The notes below the pieces were generated by a model, which was not told the origin of the DNA, did not search any database, and worked only from the letters and a program-made list of their open reading frames with translations. Shown piece by piece: positions 45,953 through 55,618 of a stretch of 64,000 nucleotides of DNA (positions within the stretch are counted from its first letter, which is position 1; each line of letters opens with the position of its first letter). Made by a program: the position numbers and the translations under genes. This DNA is from Candidatus Saccharimonadota bacterium (lineage in GTDB: Bacteria; Patescibacteriota; Saccharimonadia; Saccharimonadales; UBA4665): assembly GCA_027459325.1 (NCBI GenBank), contig DAIDIO010000001.1:62001-126000 (forward strand), in the 5' to 3' direction.

Positions 45953-47292
45953 GACTGTATTAAATCACTTACTTCATTAATAATATCGTCTAATTGTTTC
46001 TCGGTTTTTGCTTCCGCATTAAGTCTTAGAAGAGGTTCGGTATTGCTTGGCCGGACATTAAACCAGCCACCATTTAGTCTAACGGTTAAACCATCGAGTT
46101 TGTCTATTTCCTTACTCGAATAGGTTTCTTCAATTAATCTTAATACAGCATCCTTGTCTTTAACTTCAAAGTTTATTTCAGGCCTCGCTACATATGCTTC
46201 GCGGAAGGGCTTAACTAACTCAGATAGTTTTTTACCACTTAGACTAAGAATGTATAGTCCCACTACTGCAGCTATCAGGCCGCTATCGGCCCTATAGTTA
46301 TCTCTGAAATAATAGTGCCCGCTATGCTCGCCGGCAAAAACCGCGTTAGATTTCCTCATTTCGTTTTTTATAAATGAATGACCAACCCGTGATCGTATAA
46401 CCTTGCCTTTATTTTTTTCTATTGTATCTACGGCTGCTTGGCCACAGATAGCATTTAAAATGATGCTTGAGCCAGGATTCAGTTTTAAGAAGTATTCGGC
46501 CAGCAAGGCACTCAGCACGGTGCCGCTTAATTGATCTCCGTTTTCATCTAGCAATACGGCACGGTCACCGTCACCATCAAAAGCGACTCCTACATCGGCA
46601 GACATTTCTTTAATTTTAGCTTTAACATCTACCAGGTTTTTTTCTTCGAGAGGGTTAGCGATGTGATTGGGAAAGGTACCGTCTAGTTCAAAAAACAATT
46701 CTTGTGCGTCAAAAGGCACATAAGGCTCAAGTTCTGTAAATATCTTGCCGGCCATCCCGTTGCCAGCATCAACCACAACTTTAAAAGGCTTAAGTTTATC
46801 TACATTAACAAAAGTTAGGACATGTTTGATCCAATCTTCGGTAATATCTTTTTCTATTATTTTTCCTGCATTTTTGGACTGGTTAAACTTATTTGCTGCA
46901 GCATTATCGCGTATATCAAATAAACCGGTATTCTCAGCTACACCTTGAGCTTCATCTTTACAAAACTTAATGCCGTTATATTCTCCAGGGTTGTGACTGG
47001 CTGTAACCACCACACCGCCGGCTAGCTTATTTGCTCCGACTGCGAAATAAATCATATCGCTGGTGATTTCCCCTATATCCCATACATCTCGTCCTTGGCT
47101 GGTTAAGCCTTTTATTAAAGCATCAGCCAGCTCTTTTGAATCGGGTCGCATGTCTCTTCCGACCGCCACTGGTCCTTCTTTTGGCAGCCATTCGGCAAAG
47201 GCTCGTCCAATCCTCTGGGCTACATCAGCGTTGAGTTCACTACCGACTTTGCCTCTGACGTCATAAGCTTTGAAGATCGATTTTAAGTCCAT
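45949..47292 (-). CDS. manB: Phosphomannomutase/phosphoglucomutase
   Basis: 447 aa alpha-D-phosphohexomutase. Catalytic Ser loop TASHNPGEYNG, metal loop DGDGDR, sugar-binding GEHSGHYYF and phosphate loop RPSNTEPLLR. It converts mannose-6-P or glucose-6-P to the 1-phosphate for nucleotide-sugar synthesis. A strong AGGAGGA stands just before the ATG, unlike the nearby leaderless genes. Confidence 0.93.
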   Translation of the reverse strand: MDLKSIFKAYDVRGKVGSELNADVAQRIGRAFAEWLPKEGPVAVGRDMRPDSKELADALIKGLTSQGRDVWDIGEITSDMIYFAVGANKLAGGVVVTASHNPGEYNGIKFCKDEAQGVAENTGLFDIRDNAAANKFNQSKNAGKIIEKDITEDWIKHVLTFVNVDKLKPFKVVVDAGNGMAGKIFTELEPYVPFDAQELFFELDGTFPNHIANPLEEKNLVDVKAKIKEMSADVGVAFDGDGDRAVLLDENGDQLSGTVLSALLAEYFLKLNPGSSIILNAICGQAAVDTIEKNKGKVIRSRVGHSFIKNEMRKSNAVFAGEHSGHYYFRDNYRADSGLIAAVVGLYILSLSGKKLSELVKPFREAYVARPEINFEVKDKDAVLRLIEETYSSKEIDKLDGLTVRLNGGWFNVRPSNTEPLLRLNAEAKTEKQLDDIINEVSDLIQS

Positions 47293-47424
47293 GAGAGTCC
47301 TCCTAGTAATAGTCTGATGAACTTATTGTACCTGACGCTGACTACAAATTGGCTTTAATTTTTATGAGATTGTAGATTGATTTATTTATTCACCGCGTAA
47401 TGATTAATTGATAAAGTATTTGTT

Positions 47425-48429
47425 ATGTCTAATTTTGAACCACATTTAGCTCTTATTGGCGGCGGTACCGGTAGCTTTACTCTGCTACAAGAGCTTAAGA
47501 ACTTCACTCCTAATATTTCAGCAATCGTTAATATGTCTGATGACGGTGGATCGACCGGTGTGCTAAGAGATGAACTTGGCGTATTACCACCCGGGGACGT
47601 TAGACAATGCCTGGTTGCACTTAGCAATCTGCCGGATATTAGGAATATTTTTAATCATCGGTTTAATGCTGGCATGCTTGCTGGCCACTCACTTGGCAAT
47701 ATTATTTTATCTGGCTTAGAGCAACAATATGATGGAGATTTTGAAAAAGCAGTTGAAACGGCTAGCCGGATGTTAAATATTACAGGTGAGGTTATACCTG
47801 TTACTTTACAAAACCATACACTTGTAATGGAGGACAACGGGAAGACTGTAAAAGGCCAGTATGAAATTGAAAAAAGTAAAATAAGCCACCAGGCAACACA
47901 TATAAATCATGATCCTGTTGCAAATATAAACCCACGTGCAGAACAAGCCATAAAAGCTGCGGAACTTCTAGTTATTGCTCCCGGCAATTTGTACGCCAGT
48001 ATAATTCCTGCCTTAGCGGTTAACGGCATGGCTTCGTCTATAAAACAATCTCAAGCTAAAAAGATTTTTGTTTCCAACCTTGTTAATAAACCTGATCAAA
48101 CAGATGAATGGCATGTCGTAGATTATGTTAAAGAGATTGAAAACTATATCGGCGAAGGCCAAATCGACTACATATTGTACAATAACGAGCCTCCCTCACA
48201 CGACCTTCTTGAAAAGTATGCTCAAGATGGCGAGTTTCCTACCAAAACTGAGGCTAAACGATTTAATGAGGTTAAGGCGAAGGCTCTAGGATCTTCGTTG
48301 GTTTCAAAAACAGTTCACTCTCAGGATAAGAGCGATTCGCTGCGCAGAACATTAATCAGACATGATGCTGTGCAGGTTAGACAGTTGCTTGAAGAAATTT
48401 ATGGGCCTACTCAACGGTCACCGATTTAG
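47425..48429 (+). CDS. YvcK-family protein (CofD-like, gluconeogenesis factor)
   Basis: 334 aa. ALIGGGTGSFTLLQELK, NMSDDGGSTGVLRDELGVLPPGDVRQCLVALS and GHSLGNIILSGLEQ are the YvcK signature, and APGNLYASIIPAL follows. YvcK/GlmR binds UDP-GlcNAc and in Firmicutes stimulates GlmS to feed wall precursors. Here it is convergent with and overlaps glmS by 23 bp, a striking pairing with its known partner enzyme. Confidence 0.92.
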   Translation: MSNFEPHLALIGGGTGSFTLLQELKNFTPNISAIVNMSDDGGSTGVLRDELGVLPPGDVRQCLVALSNLPDIRNIFNHRFNAGMLAGHSLGNIILSGLEQQYDGDFEKAVETASRMLNITGEVIPVTLQNHTLVMEDNGKTVKGQYEIEKSKISHQATHINHDPVANINPRAEQAIKAAELLVIAPGNLYASIIPALAVNGMASSIKQSQAKKIFVSNLVNKPDQTDEWHVVDYVKEIENYIGEGQIDYILYNNEPPSHDLLEKYAQDGEFPTKTEAKRFNEVKAKALGSSLVSKTVHSQDKSDSLRRTLIRHDAVQVRQLLEEIYGPTQRSPI

Positions 48430-50233
48430 CTAGATTTCTGGGGCGGTCAACGTTATAACCTTTGGCTTCCGCAATATAGTAAGCGAACAGCTGCATAACT
48501 ATGGCTTCGAGTATGGGCTTTGTTTGCTCTAAAGTTTCAGGAATGTATAACACGTCATCAACTAGTTTATTTATATCTTTATTAGAATTATTAGCTATCG
48601 CTAAAACCGGTCCTTTTCGGGCTTTTATTTCTTCAATATTAGAATAGGTTTTTTCGAGCAGATGGTTGCTGGTAGCAATCGCGAAGGTTGGAAACTTGTC
48701 ATCAATCATAGCCAGTGGCCCATGTTTCATTTCGCCGGCAGCATAACCCTCGGCATGTATATAGGAAATCTCCTTAAGTTTAAGAGCACCCTCCAGAGCC
48801 ACAGGATATGCAATATGGCGACCGATAAATAAGAAATCCTTGTAATCCTTATATTTCAGTGCAACTTTTTTAATGGCTTCAGCGCTTTCCAGTACTGTCT
48901 TAGCCTTTTCCGGCAGAGCCTCTAACTCCATTAAAAGTGGTTTAAATTGCTTAGTGCGGCCATTGCTAAGCAGTAAAGCAATTAGGTTAAGTACTGTTAC
49001 TTGGGCTATAAAAGCTTTAGTACTGGCCACTGCTTGCTCAGGGCCGGCATGGCAATATACGCCGGCATCCGTCATGCGGGCTATTGTACTGCCTACGGCG
49101 TTGACAACACCTAATCGTAAGACACCGTAAGACTCGACCTTTTTAAGCGCCGCTATTGTATCAGCGGTTTCCCCTGACTGAGATATAGCAATAATAGCTG
49201 TACTCCTAGAGAAAGGTTCGTCGCGGTATTTGAATTCGCTAGCCAGCTGTACTTCAACCGGAATTCCTGCTATTTCCTCAATTAAATATTCGCCAACCAA
49301 GCCGGCATAATAGGAGGTTCCACAAGCAACAATTACGATCCTGTCGATGTATTTGAGCTGTTGTTCTACGTTTTCTAAACCGCCTAATTTTATTAAGTTT
49401 TGGCTTGACAACACTCTTCCGGTCGTCGCAGTTTTTATTGTTGCCGGTGCTTCATTAATTTCTTTTAGCATAAAGTTCGGATAATCTCCGAGTAAGACGA
49501 CGTTATTGTCGTAATCAAGAAGCTCAGGCTCCTGTATGCCTTCCTTAGTCTTCTTTAAATTGTGTATGTAACAATTATTTTTAGATATTTTTGCCACATC
49601 ATAATCTTCCAAAAATATGACTTTTTTAGTGTGCGGCATGATAGCTGTAGGATCGGAAGCGAGGATGTACTCGTCAGTCCCGACGCCAATAACTAATGGG
49701 CTAGACAGCCTCGCAGCGTAGATGGTGTTTTTTGCATGAGTGGATATGGCGGCAATCGCGTAAGCTCCTGTTAAGTCTTTTAGAGCTTTATAAAAGGCTT
49801 TATCGAAGTCTCCCAAGTTTTTCCAGTAGTAATCAATTAAATGCGGAATCACTTCTGTATCGGTATCAGATATGAATACATAGCCTTTAGAGATTAATTT
49901 AGTTTTGATCTCTGTATAATTCTCTATAATTCCGTTATGGACGACGTATATAGTTTCATCTTTATTTGTATGAGGATGGGCATTAAGTATTGAAGGAGCG
50001 CCGTGAGTCGCCCAGCGGGTATGTCCAATTGCTAAATTTCCCTTAGGTTTTGTTTTATTAACTTTCTTTATTAATCCTTTAACTTGGCCTACCTGTTTAA
50101 TTAAGGTGCCATCTCCTCCTTCAATAAGTGCAATGCCGGCTGAGTCGTATCCCCGATATTCTAAAGAAGATAAACCATCAAGTACTATGCCTCTCGATTC
50201 CCGCTTTCCTATATAGCCGACGATACCGCACAT
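48407..50233 (-). CDS. glmS: Glutamine--fructose-6-phosphate aminotransferase (isomerising)
   Basis: 608 aa, full length. MCGIVGYIG supplies the N-terminal Cys glutaminase nucleophile, with HTRWATHG and NGIIENY; two SIS domains follow (CGTSYYAG, SQSGETADT, FIGRH) and the end DRPRNLAKSVTVE is canonical. It makes glucosamine-6-P, entry to UDP-GlcNAc. It follows a GT4 gene by one base, so it belongs to the glycan operon 52783-48407. Confidence 0.98.
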   Translation of the reverse strand: MCGIVGYIGKRESRGIVLDGLSSLEYRGYDSAGIALIEGGDGTLIKQVGQVKGLIKKVNKTKPKGNLAIGHTRWATHGAPSILNAHPHTNKDETIYVVHNGIIENYTEIKTKLISKGYVFISDTDTEVIPHLIDYYWKNLGDFDKAFYKALKDLTGAYAIAAISTHAKNTIYAARLSSPLVIGVGTDEYILASDPTAIMPHTKKVIFLEDYDVAKISKNNCYIHNLKKTKEGIQEPELLDYDNNVVLLGDYPNFMLKEINEAPATIKTATTGRVLSSQNLIKLGGLENVEQQLKYIDRIVIVACGTSYYAGLVGEYLIEEIAGIPVEVQLASEFKYRDEPFSRSTAIIAISQSGETADTIAALKKVESYGVLRLGVVNAVGSTIARMTDAGVYCHAGPEQAVASTKAFIAQVTVLNLIALLLSNGRTKQFKPLLMELEALPEKAKTVLESAEAIKKVALKYKDYKDFLFIGRHIAYPVALEGALKLKEISYIHAEGYAAGEMKHGPLAMIDDKFPTFAIATSNHLLEKTYSNIEEIKARKGPVLAIANNSNKDINKLVDDVLYIPETLEQTKPILEAIVMQLFAYYIAEAKGYNVDRPRNLAKSVTVE

Positions 50234-50234
50234 A

Positions 50235-51347
50235 TTAACTTTTACTCTTGTTTTCCTGAATGCAGTCGTTTACAAACTGTTTAAAGTTCTTTCTGAACTT
50301 ATCAGTTGAATAGTTACTAGCGTGTTCAGAGATTGCTTCATGGTTAAAGTTTCTATTCATAAACTTTTCGATTGCAGTAGTTAAAGACTTTATAGTTTGG
50401 CGCTCAAAGAGTAGGCCGGTTTTATTAGGGATCATATAATCCTGCGATCCGCCTTTAGAGTAGGCAATTACCGGTGTGCCGGCCGACATGGCCTCAACCG
50501 CTACGATGCCAAAGTCGTCAGCATTGGGCATAATAAAGCCGATTGATGACTGGAAATGAAGAGCCATATCGTGATCATTTACGTTTGTAAGATACGTAGT
50601 GCTGCGTCCGCCTAGTTTTTCTAACCTTTTATGATCAGGCCCGTCACCAATAACAACCAGCGGCACCTTAAGTTCTTTGCAGGCTTCAATTGCTAGATCA
50701 AACCGCTTATACGGTGTTTGGCGGCCGGCTACTACTAAGCCATGTCTAAGCGGCGGAGTGCCTTTAATCTTAAAGCGCTCTGTGTCGACGGGTGGGTATA
50801 TAACAGCCGCCTCTCGTTTATAGACTTTTTTGATGTTTTCTTTGCTGTAGCTTGAGTTAGTAACAATATAGTCAGGGTGCTTAGCGGCTTGTTTGTCCCA
50901 GCTTTTCATTGGTCCGATCATCAGCTTAAGCCCCAGTTTAGCTAGCCAGTTGAAGCCTCTTGGAAAGCCCGGGTGCTGTAAATATTCTTGTGTTCTGATC
51001 CAATAGTAATGGGTCGGTGAGTGCATATAGCAGATGTGTATAGTCTTAGGGCCGGTTTTAATGCCTTTAGCTTCCGCACTGCTGGATGAAATCACGACGT
51101 CATATTCGCTTAAATCCAAACGGCTGAACGCAAATGCTCGCAGTGTTGGTAAGAACTTCTTAAGACCAGCCGGCAGGGTCTGCAGCCAGGTGGTTCTAAT
51201 GTCGGCATCTTCAAACCAGTCTATTGAGCCAGGGTCATACTGGGAAGTATAAATTGGCGCCTTTGGGTAGAGTTTATGTAGTTCATATACCACCCTCTCC
51301 GCTCCACCGATGCCAGTTAACCAGTCGCAAACTATTGCTACCTTCAT
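50235..51347 (-). CDS. GT4-family glycosyltransferase (mannosyltransferase-like)
   Basis: 370 aa. N-terminal VAIVCDWLTGIGGAERVVYELH (acceptor loop), CYMHSPTHYYW, donor half GLVVAGRQTPYKRFDLAIEAC and FIMPNADDFGIVAVEAMSAGTPVIAY (EX7E). Typical of lipid- or polysaccharide-linked mannosyl transfer. Overlaps the upstream sugar-transferase gene by ATGA and is followed by glmS. Confidence 0.9.
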   Translation of the reverse strand: MKVAIVCDWLTGIGGAERVVYELHKLYPKAPIYTSQYDPGSIDWFEDADIRTTWLQTLPAGLKKFLPTLRAFAFSRLDLSEYDVVISSSSAEAKGIKTGPKTIHICYMHSPTHYYWIRTQEYLQHPGFPRGFNWLAKLGLKLMIGPMKSWDKQAAKHPDYIVTNSSYSKENIKKVYKREAAVIYPPVDTERFKIKGTPPLRHGLVVAGRQTPYKRFDLAIEACKELKVPLVVIGDGPDHKRLEKLGGRSTTYLTNVNDHDMALHFQSSIGFIMPNADDFGIVAVEAMSAGTPVIAYSKGGSQDYMIPNKTGLLFERQTIKSLTTAIEKFMNRNFNHEAISEHASNYSTDKFRKNFKQFVNDCIQENKSKS

Positions 51348-52783
51348 GAGCGGGTGCCTTTATGCCACAACACCACCCAAAATGTTTTTATCATGATGAC
51401 TAAATCTCCTCTAAAACTCCAGTTTTCAACGTAATATAGATCAAGCTTGCGCCTCTCTTCAAAACTAAGATCGCTTACTCCAGATATTTGGGCCAGTCCG
51501 GTTAAGCCGGATTTTACACTAAGTATAAGGTTCTTCTGGGCGTATTGGTTGAGTTCATAAGGCACCAGCGCTCTAGGGCCAACCAGACTAATATCTCCCT
51601 TAACGACATTAAACAGCTGAGGCAGTTCATCTAAACTATACTTACGGATAAAGCGGCCGACCTTAGTGATTCTGGGATCGTTAGGCAGCATATCACCTGA
51701 AGTCCTATATTCGCTAATTAAATCTTCCCGGCCTAATTTTTTAAAAGCCTCTTCTGGCTCCAGGCCGCTTAAGCCTAGTTTGTGCGAACGGAACTTAAAG
51801 ACTTTGACCCTTTTGTTAAAGCGGCTTAGCCGCTCATGCCTAAACACTATCGGGCCGCCATCGGTTAGCTTGATGGCAATGGCAATCGCAAACATAAATG
51901 GCAAGGAAACAATAAGCAGAATAGTGCCAAAGAATAGGTCGCTTAAGCGCTTTACAACCCTACCCCAGCCAATTAAGGCAGTTTGGTGAACGGCAATGAT
52001 GGGAATCGAATGCAGCAGATCAACCTCGATGTTACCAAAGAATAGCTCGCTGTTACCGGGCACAAAGCCGTAAGCTATATGATGCTGCTGGGCATAGTTA
52101 AGAACTTCGTCGTTCTGCTCAGTCTCGCTATAAAGTTCTGTCTGAATAATGCTATGGATTTTACCTTTGAGATTCTTAACGGCTTCATCGAAGCTAGTAA
52201 AGGTCTTGCAGAAATTATCGGCGCGCTTAGAGTGTTTAAGGCCGCCTACCACTCCAACGACACGTTGTCCGGTAATATCGACGTTGCGCATGGCCTCAAT
52301 CAGCCTCATGGTTGCTTTTGTATCCCCAACCAGCAGAACATTATTGACTCCGTAACCGTAGCGGAATAATTCCCGTCTTACTTCCCTAATTAAGGTTCTA
52401 AACATGACAATAAAGACTACCACGAAAATAAAGGCGTATATTGTCACTAGCCGGGCTGGAAAGATCGGGATATTAAACATATAGCTGTAGCTAATAATTG
52501 ATAGAATGCCGACCAGCGAGCCGATTATTAAGCGCCCTGCTTCATTAAAACGTCTTTCATAAACCCGACTGGTATAGAGTCCTAGCAGAGAGAAAATTAT
52601 TAGCCAGAACGGTAAAAGTGAAGCAAGTATTGTAATATAGGTAAGAGCGTGAATATGGGCGCTTAGGACGCGGTGGTTAATAGACACTCTAAGAATGTAG
52701 GCAACAGTGAACGCCGCTATAACAGCAATAGCGTCACTTACTACAAGAGAGACATTATAAGTCAGTGAAGAACTATTTTTCAT
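51344..52783 (-). CDS. Polyprenyl-phosphate sugar phosphotransferase (WcaJ/CpsE type)
   Basis: 479 aa from ATG 52783; an in-frame ATG at 52888 would overlap the divergent gene and add a non-membrane leader. Four to five membrane segments, a Rossmann-like middle domain (NNVLLVGDTKATMRLIEAM), then the bacterial sugar transferase domain (KRLSDLFFGTILLIVSLP, FRHERLSRFNKRVKVFKFRSH, SLDELPQLFNVVKGDISLVGPR). It starts glycan synthesis by moving a sugar-1-phosphate to undecaprenyl phosphate. Confidence 0.95.
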   Translation of the reverse strand: MKNSSSLTYNVSLVVSDAIAVIAAFTVAYILRVSINHRVLSAHIHALTYITILASLLPFWLIIFSLLGLYTSRVYERRFNEAGRLIIGSLVGILSIISYSYMFNIPIFPARLVTIYAFIFVVVFIVMFRTLIREVRRELFRYGYGVNNVLLVGDTKATMRLIEAMRNVDITGQRVVGVVGGLKHSKRADNFCKTFTSFDEAVKNLKGKIHSIIQTELYSETEQNDEVLNYAQQHHIAYGFVPGNSELFFGNIEVDLLHSIPIIAVHQTALIGWGRVVKRLSDLFFGTILLIVSLPFMFAIAIAIKLTDGGPIVFRHERLSRFNKRVKVFKFRSHKLGLSGLEPEEAFKKLGREDLISEYRTSGDMLPNDPRITKVGRFIRKYSLDELPQLFNVVKGDISLVGPRALVPYELNQYAQKNLILSVKSGLTGLAQISGVSDLSFEERRKLDLYYVENWSFRGDLVIMIKTFWVVLWHKGTRS

Positions 52784-52832
52784 ATCAAATTTTGCGTTCA
52801 AACTACAAATATTGTAACACTTGTAGCAATCT

Positions 52833-54176
52833 ATGAAGTTGCCATCACTCAAGTATCCAGTCCTGACCTGGTCCAGCATCCTGGCCATGGTTCTAATTAT
52901 TGGTGTTAGCTTTCAAGGCTTTCTGACAGTTTTCGGAGCTCATTTAATCGGTCATTATACGGCGCTTAGGCTATGGGACGAGGTGCTGTTATTACTGTGC
53001 AGCCTGGGTAGTATCTATCTGATCTTCGCTGACCGTACCATTCGCTTTAATACCTTATACCGTCGCCTGGTTTGGCTAATTCTCGGCTATATCGCTCTTA
53101 ACGTTGTCTTAGGCCTCATTGCCTATGAAGATCATCATGTTACCCTCAAAGCCCTAGGCTATGGTTTAGTTGTTAACTTGCGCTATTTAGTCTTCTTTTT
53201 AGTCACTTGGTCGCTATCGCTAAGGCTAAGTAAACTGCGGAACTCCTGGCAGAAAATGATTCTCTGGCCGGCCGGTATTGTAATTCTATTCGGGCTGCTT
53301 CAAATACTGGTTTTCCCCCATGATTTTCTTAAACATTTCGGTTATGGCAGTAATACTATTCCACCATTCGAAACCATTAACAGTAATTCTAACTATATTC
53401 GGATACAGTCAACGCTGCGCGGCGCTAACCCGCTCGGCGCTTATATGATACTGCCGCTGAGCTTAGCTTTCTTACTCATTCTTAAAGCTAAGCGTTTGGA
53501 CTGGAAGCCGATAGCCTTTTTTCTACTAGGACTGCTAGTACTTTTATTTACATTTTCCAGAAGTGCCTGGATAGGAGTTTTTCTTAGTTTAGTTTTCCTG
53601 CTGGTAACTTCCAATTTTGCCCGTAAGTACAAGAAGTATTTGCTAACTGCCTTAGGTGTTTTAGTGGTAGTTCTGGCCGGCTTATTTATTGGACTCCACA
53701 ACAATCCGACTTTCCAAAACTACGTCTTTCATACCCAAACTAATTCTAAGATTAAAACTACTTCCGACCAGCAGCATTCAACGGCTCTTAAAACCGGCCT
53801 AAATGATGTTATTAATCAGCCGTTAGGCCGTGGCCCGGGTACTTCAGGTCCGGCTAGTTTGTATAACAACCAAGAGCGTAATCCTGAGGATTACTATATC
53901 CAAATAGCTGAGGAAGATGGCTGGCTGGGAATTGTGTTGTTTGCCCTGATTATTATCGGGGTTGGCTACATACTTTATCTAAGGCGTGAAGATCCATTAA
54001 GTATGTTTTTGCTAGCCTGTTTAATAGGCATAAGTTTTACAAATCTGCTGATGTACGCCTGGTCCGATGATAGCTTGTCATATATTTGGTGGGGTCTGGC
54101 CGGTATCGCCATGACTGGCGATAAAAGAGCTAAAGAAACCAAGGTCGACAATGGCAAAAAAACCGAAGGAGTTTAA
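52833..54176 (+). CDS. O-antigen ligase/polymerase family membrane protein
   Basis: 447 aa with about 11-12 membrane segments. The large external loop and following region (IRIQSTLRGANPLGAYMILPLSLAF, LLFTFSRSAWIGVFLSLVFL) match the Wzy_C/WaaL domain, with an Arg in the STLRG motif typical of ligases. A later loop with LGRGPGTSGPASLYNN and IAEEDGWLGIVLF also fits. It polymerises or ligates the lipid-linked glycan on the outer membrane face. Overlaps gtrA by 26 bp. Confidence 0.9.
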   Translation: MKLPSLKYPVLTWSSILAMVLIIGVSFQGFLTVFGAHLIGHYTALRLWDEVLLLLCSLGSIYLIFADRTIRFNTLYRRLVWLILGYIALNVVLGLIAYEDHHVTLKALGYGLVVNLRYLVFFLVTWSLSLRLSKLRNSWQKMILWPAGIVILFGLLQILVFPHDFLKHFGYGSNTIPPFETINSNSNYIRIQSTLRGANPLGAYMILPLSLAFLLILKAKRLDWKPIAFFLLGLLVLLFTFSRSAWIGVFLSLVFLLVTSNFARKYKKYLLTALGVLVVVLAGLFIGLHNNPTFQNYVFHTQTNSKIKTTSDQQHSTALKTGLNDVINQPLGRGPGTSGPASLYNNQERNPEDYYIQIAEEDGWLGIVLFALIIIGVGYILYLRREDPLSMFLLACLIGISFTNLLMYAWSDDSLSYIWWGLAGIAMTGDKRAKETKVDNGKKTEGV

Positions 54177-54558
54177 CCGCTTTATAAAATATTGGCTTGG
54201 TGGGGGCGTTTATTTCTGGCTTGGTTATGCCGTTTTCGCAATTGGTTATAGCGGGCTCAACTGGTCCTGGCTGCCGGCTAAAATACTAGCGGATTTAGTT
54301 GGCTGGACCAGTAATTACGTTATCCAGCGGTTTTGGGCATTCTCAGACAGGGCTCATCTGAGTGAAATGCAACATGCCGGCCGGTATATTTTTATAGAAT
54401 CAATTGGTTTTGTTATGGATTATTTAATGATTTGGGGACTTAAATCCATCGGCATAACTCCCTACATTGGCTTCTTTATCTCCTCTGCGTTTTTCACTGT
54501 CTGGAGCTGGTTTTGGTATAAATACTGGGTTTTCCCAGAGAAGAAAAAACTTGCATAG
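54151..54558 (+). CDS. GtrA-family membrane protein (second copy)
   Basis: 135 aa, four membrane segments; ILADLVGWTSNYVIQRFWAFSD and SAFFTVWSWFWYKYWVF correspond to the two motif regions of GtrA. It is coupled by overlap to the ligase-like gene, so it probably serves lipid-linked sugar flipping in the same pathway. It differs clearly from the 36747 copy. Confidence 0.85.
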   Translation: MAKKPKEFNRFIKYWLGGGVYFWLGYAVFAIGYSGLNWSWLPAKILADLVGWTSNYVIQRFWAFSDRAHLSEMQHAGRYIFIESIGFVMDYLMIWGLKSIGITPYIGFFISSAFFTVWSWFWYKYWVFPEKKKLA

Positions 54559-54585
54559 ATAAGCTAAAAGTTATATCGTAGCTCA

Positions 54586-55578
54586 ATGTTAGAAATTGAG
54601 AGACTCTCAGCTTATTATCCATTTGACGAAGATGTTTTGCAGGCAGTTAGTGATGTTGCCGAGCATCAAAGAAAGTTAGACTGGCAGTCTATTGCCGGCA
54701 AATTGCCGGAACCGATCATTTTCAGTCCAGAGAACGGCAATCCAGTCGAAATATTAGATATTGCTCCTAAAGACTATGATTCGCAACAGGTCTACCATCT
54801 GCCAATGGGCTGTGGGCTCGATGCCAGTATGACTATGCGGGTAGCAACTTTGGCTAGTGCCCAACCGAGTAAAAGAATAATTGCAATTGCTAACCCGGGC
54901 GGCCCAGGGGCAGCTTTCGGTAGCTTATCGAAGGAAGACCGACGAAGCTTAAGTAAAGGTGACATGCGACCAGTTGTAGGGCCTGTGTTCAAGTATTTAA
55001 ACAGTCAAAAATTAAGTGAGGTTGTTCAGGTGGGCTATTCTTATGGCGCTGATAAAGCGGCAGCCGCAGCCTTTTACGCTCCTGATTATAATCAGGTCGT
55101 ACCTAAAGGTATTTTTATGGAACCGGCTTCAGTGATTCCTAGGAGTATTATTGATTTAGCCTTAGCTTTTAATGCTAGTGCCGATGGACTTGATGACTAT
55201 ATTGAAGCGACCGCTAGCCCTGTTTACCTTGAAGCCAGGAAGTTAGCCGAGAAGTCAGGCCACGGCTTCGCCGGCTATGTGATGGGGCTTATGAGACTTA
55301 GTAATATTGCTATCGCGAAGGCACTTTGTTATCCATGTTTCTGGACGCACTTGTCGGGTAGCCTGGAGCAAAACAAAGATATGAAAGCCGACCTAGTCTG
55401 GGGGAGTGACAGTACAATATCCCCAGATAAATCCATAAGGTATCAATTTAAAAAACCAAATAAATTTTATGACCATCTGGAAAGAGTCCGAACGCTGGTG
55501 ATAGAAGACGGTAAACACGCCATGGGTGACGATATCTACCTGCTATCGGCCATGGTTTTGCAATGCTCTAAAGATTAA
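54586..55578 (+). CDS. Alpha/beta-hydrolase-like protein
   Basis: 330 aa, no signal peptide. The nucleophile elbow is QVGYSYGADKAAAAA (GxSxG); a preceding PGGPGAAFG could form the oxyanion loop, an Asp in VWGSDSTISP and a His in EDGKHAMGDD could complete the triad. Substrate unknown. It stands alone between the glycan genes and the LexA-like gene. Confidence 0.7.
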   Translation: MLEIERLSAYYPFDEDVLQAVSDVAEHQRKLDWQSIAGKLPEPIIFSPENGNPVEILDIAPKDYDSQQVYHLPMGCGLDASMTMRVATLASAQPSKRIIAIANPGGPGAAFGSLSKEDRRSLSKGDMRPVVGPVFKYLNSQKLSEVVQVGYSYGADKAAAAAFYAPDYNQVVPKGIFMEPASVIPRSIIDLALAFNASADGLDDYIEATASPVYLEARKLAEKSGHGFAGYVMGLMRLSNIAIAKALCYPCFWTHLSGSLEQNKDMKADLVWGSDSTISPDKSIRYQFKKPNKFYDHLERVRTLVIEDGKHAMGDDIYLLSAMVLQCSKD

Positions 55579-55583
55579 AAATA

Positions 55584-55612
55584 TTCAAAAATTGTACAGT
55601 AAGTGTCATAAT
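55584..55612 (+). promoter_or_regulatory. Probable promoter of the LexA-like gene
   Basis: TTCAAA (55584-55589), 17 bp, CATAAT (55607-55612). The -10 ends 6 bp before the GTG at 55619, again predicting a leaderless message. Confidence 0.45.
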
Positions 55613-55618
55613 ATTAAT

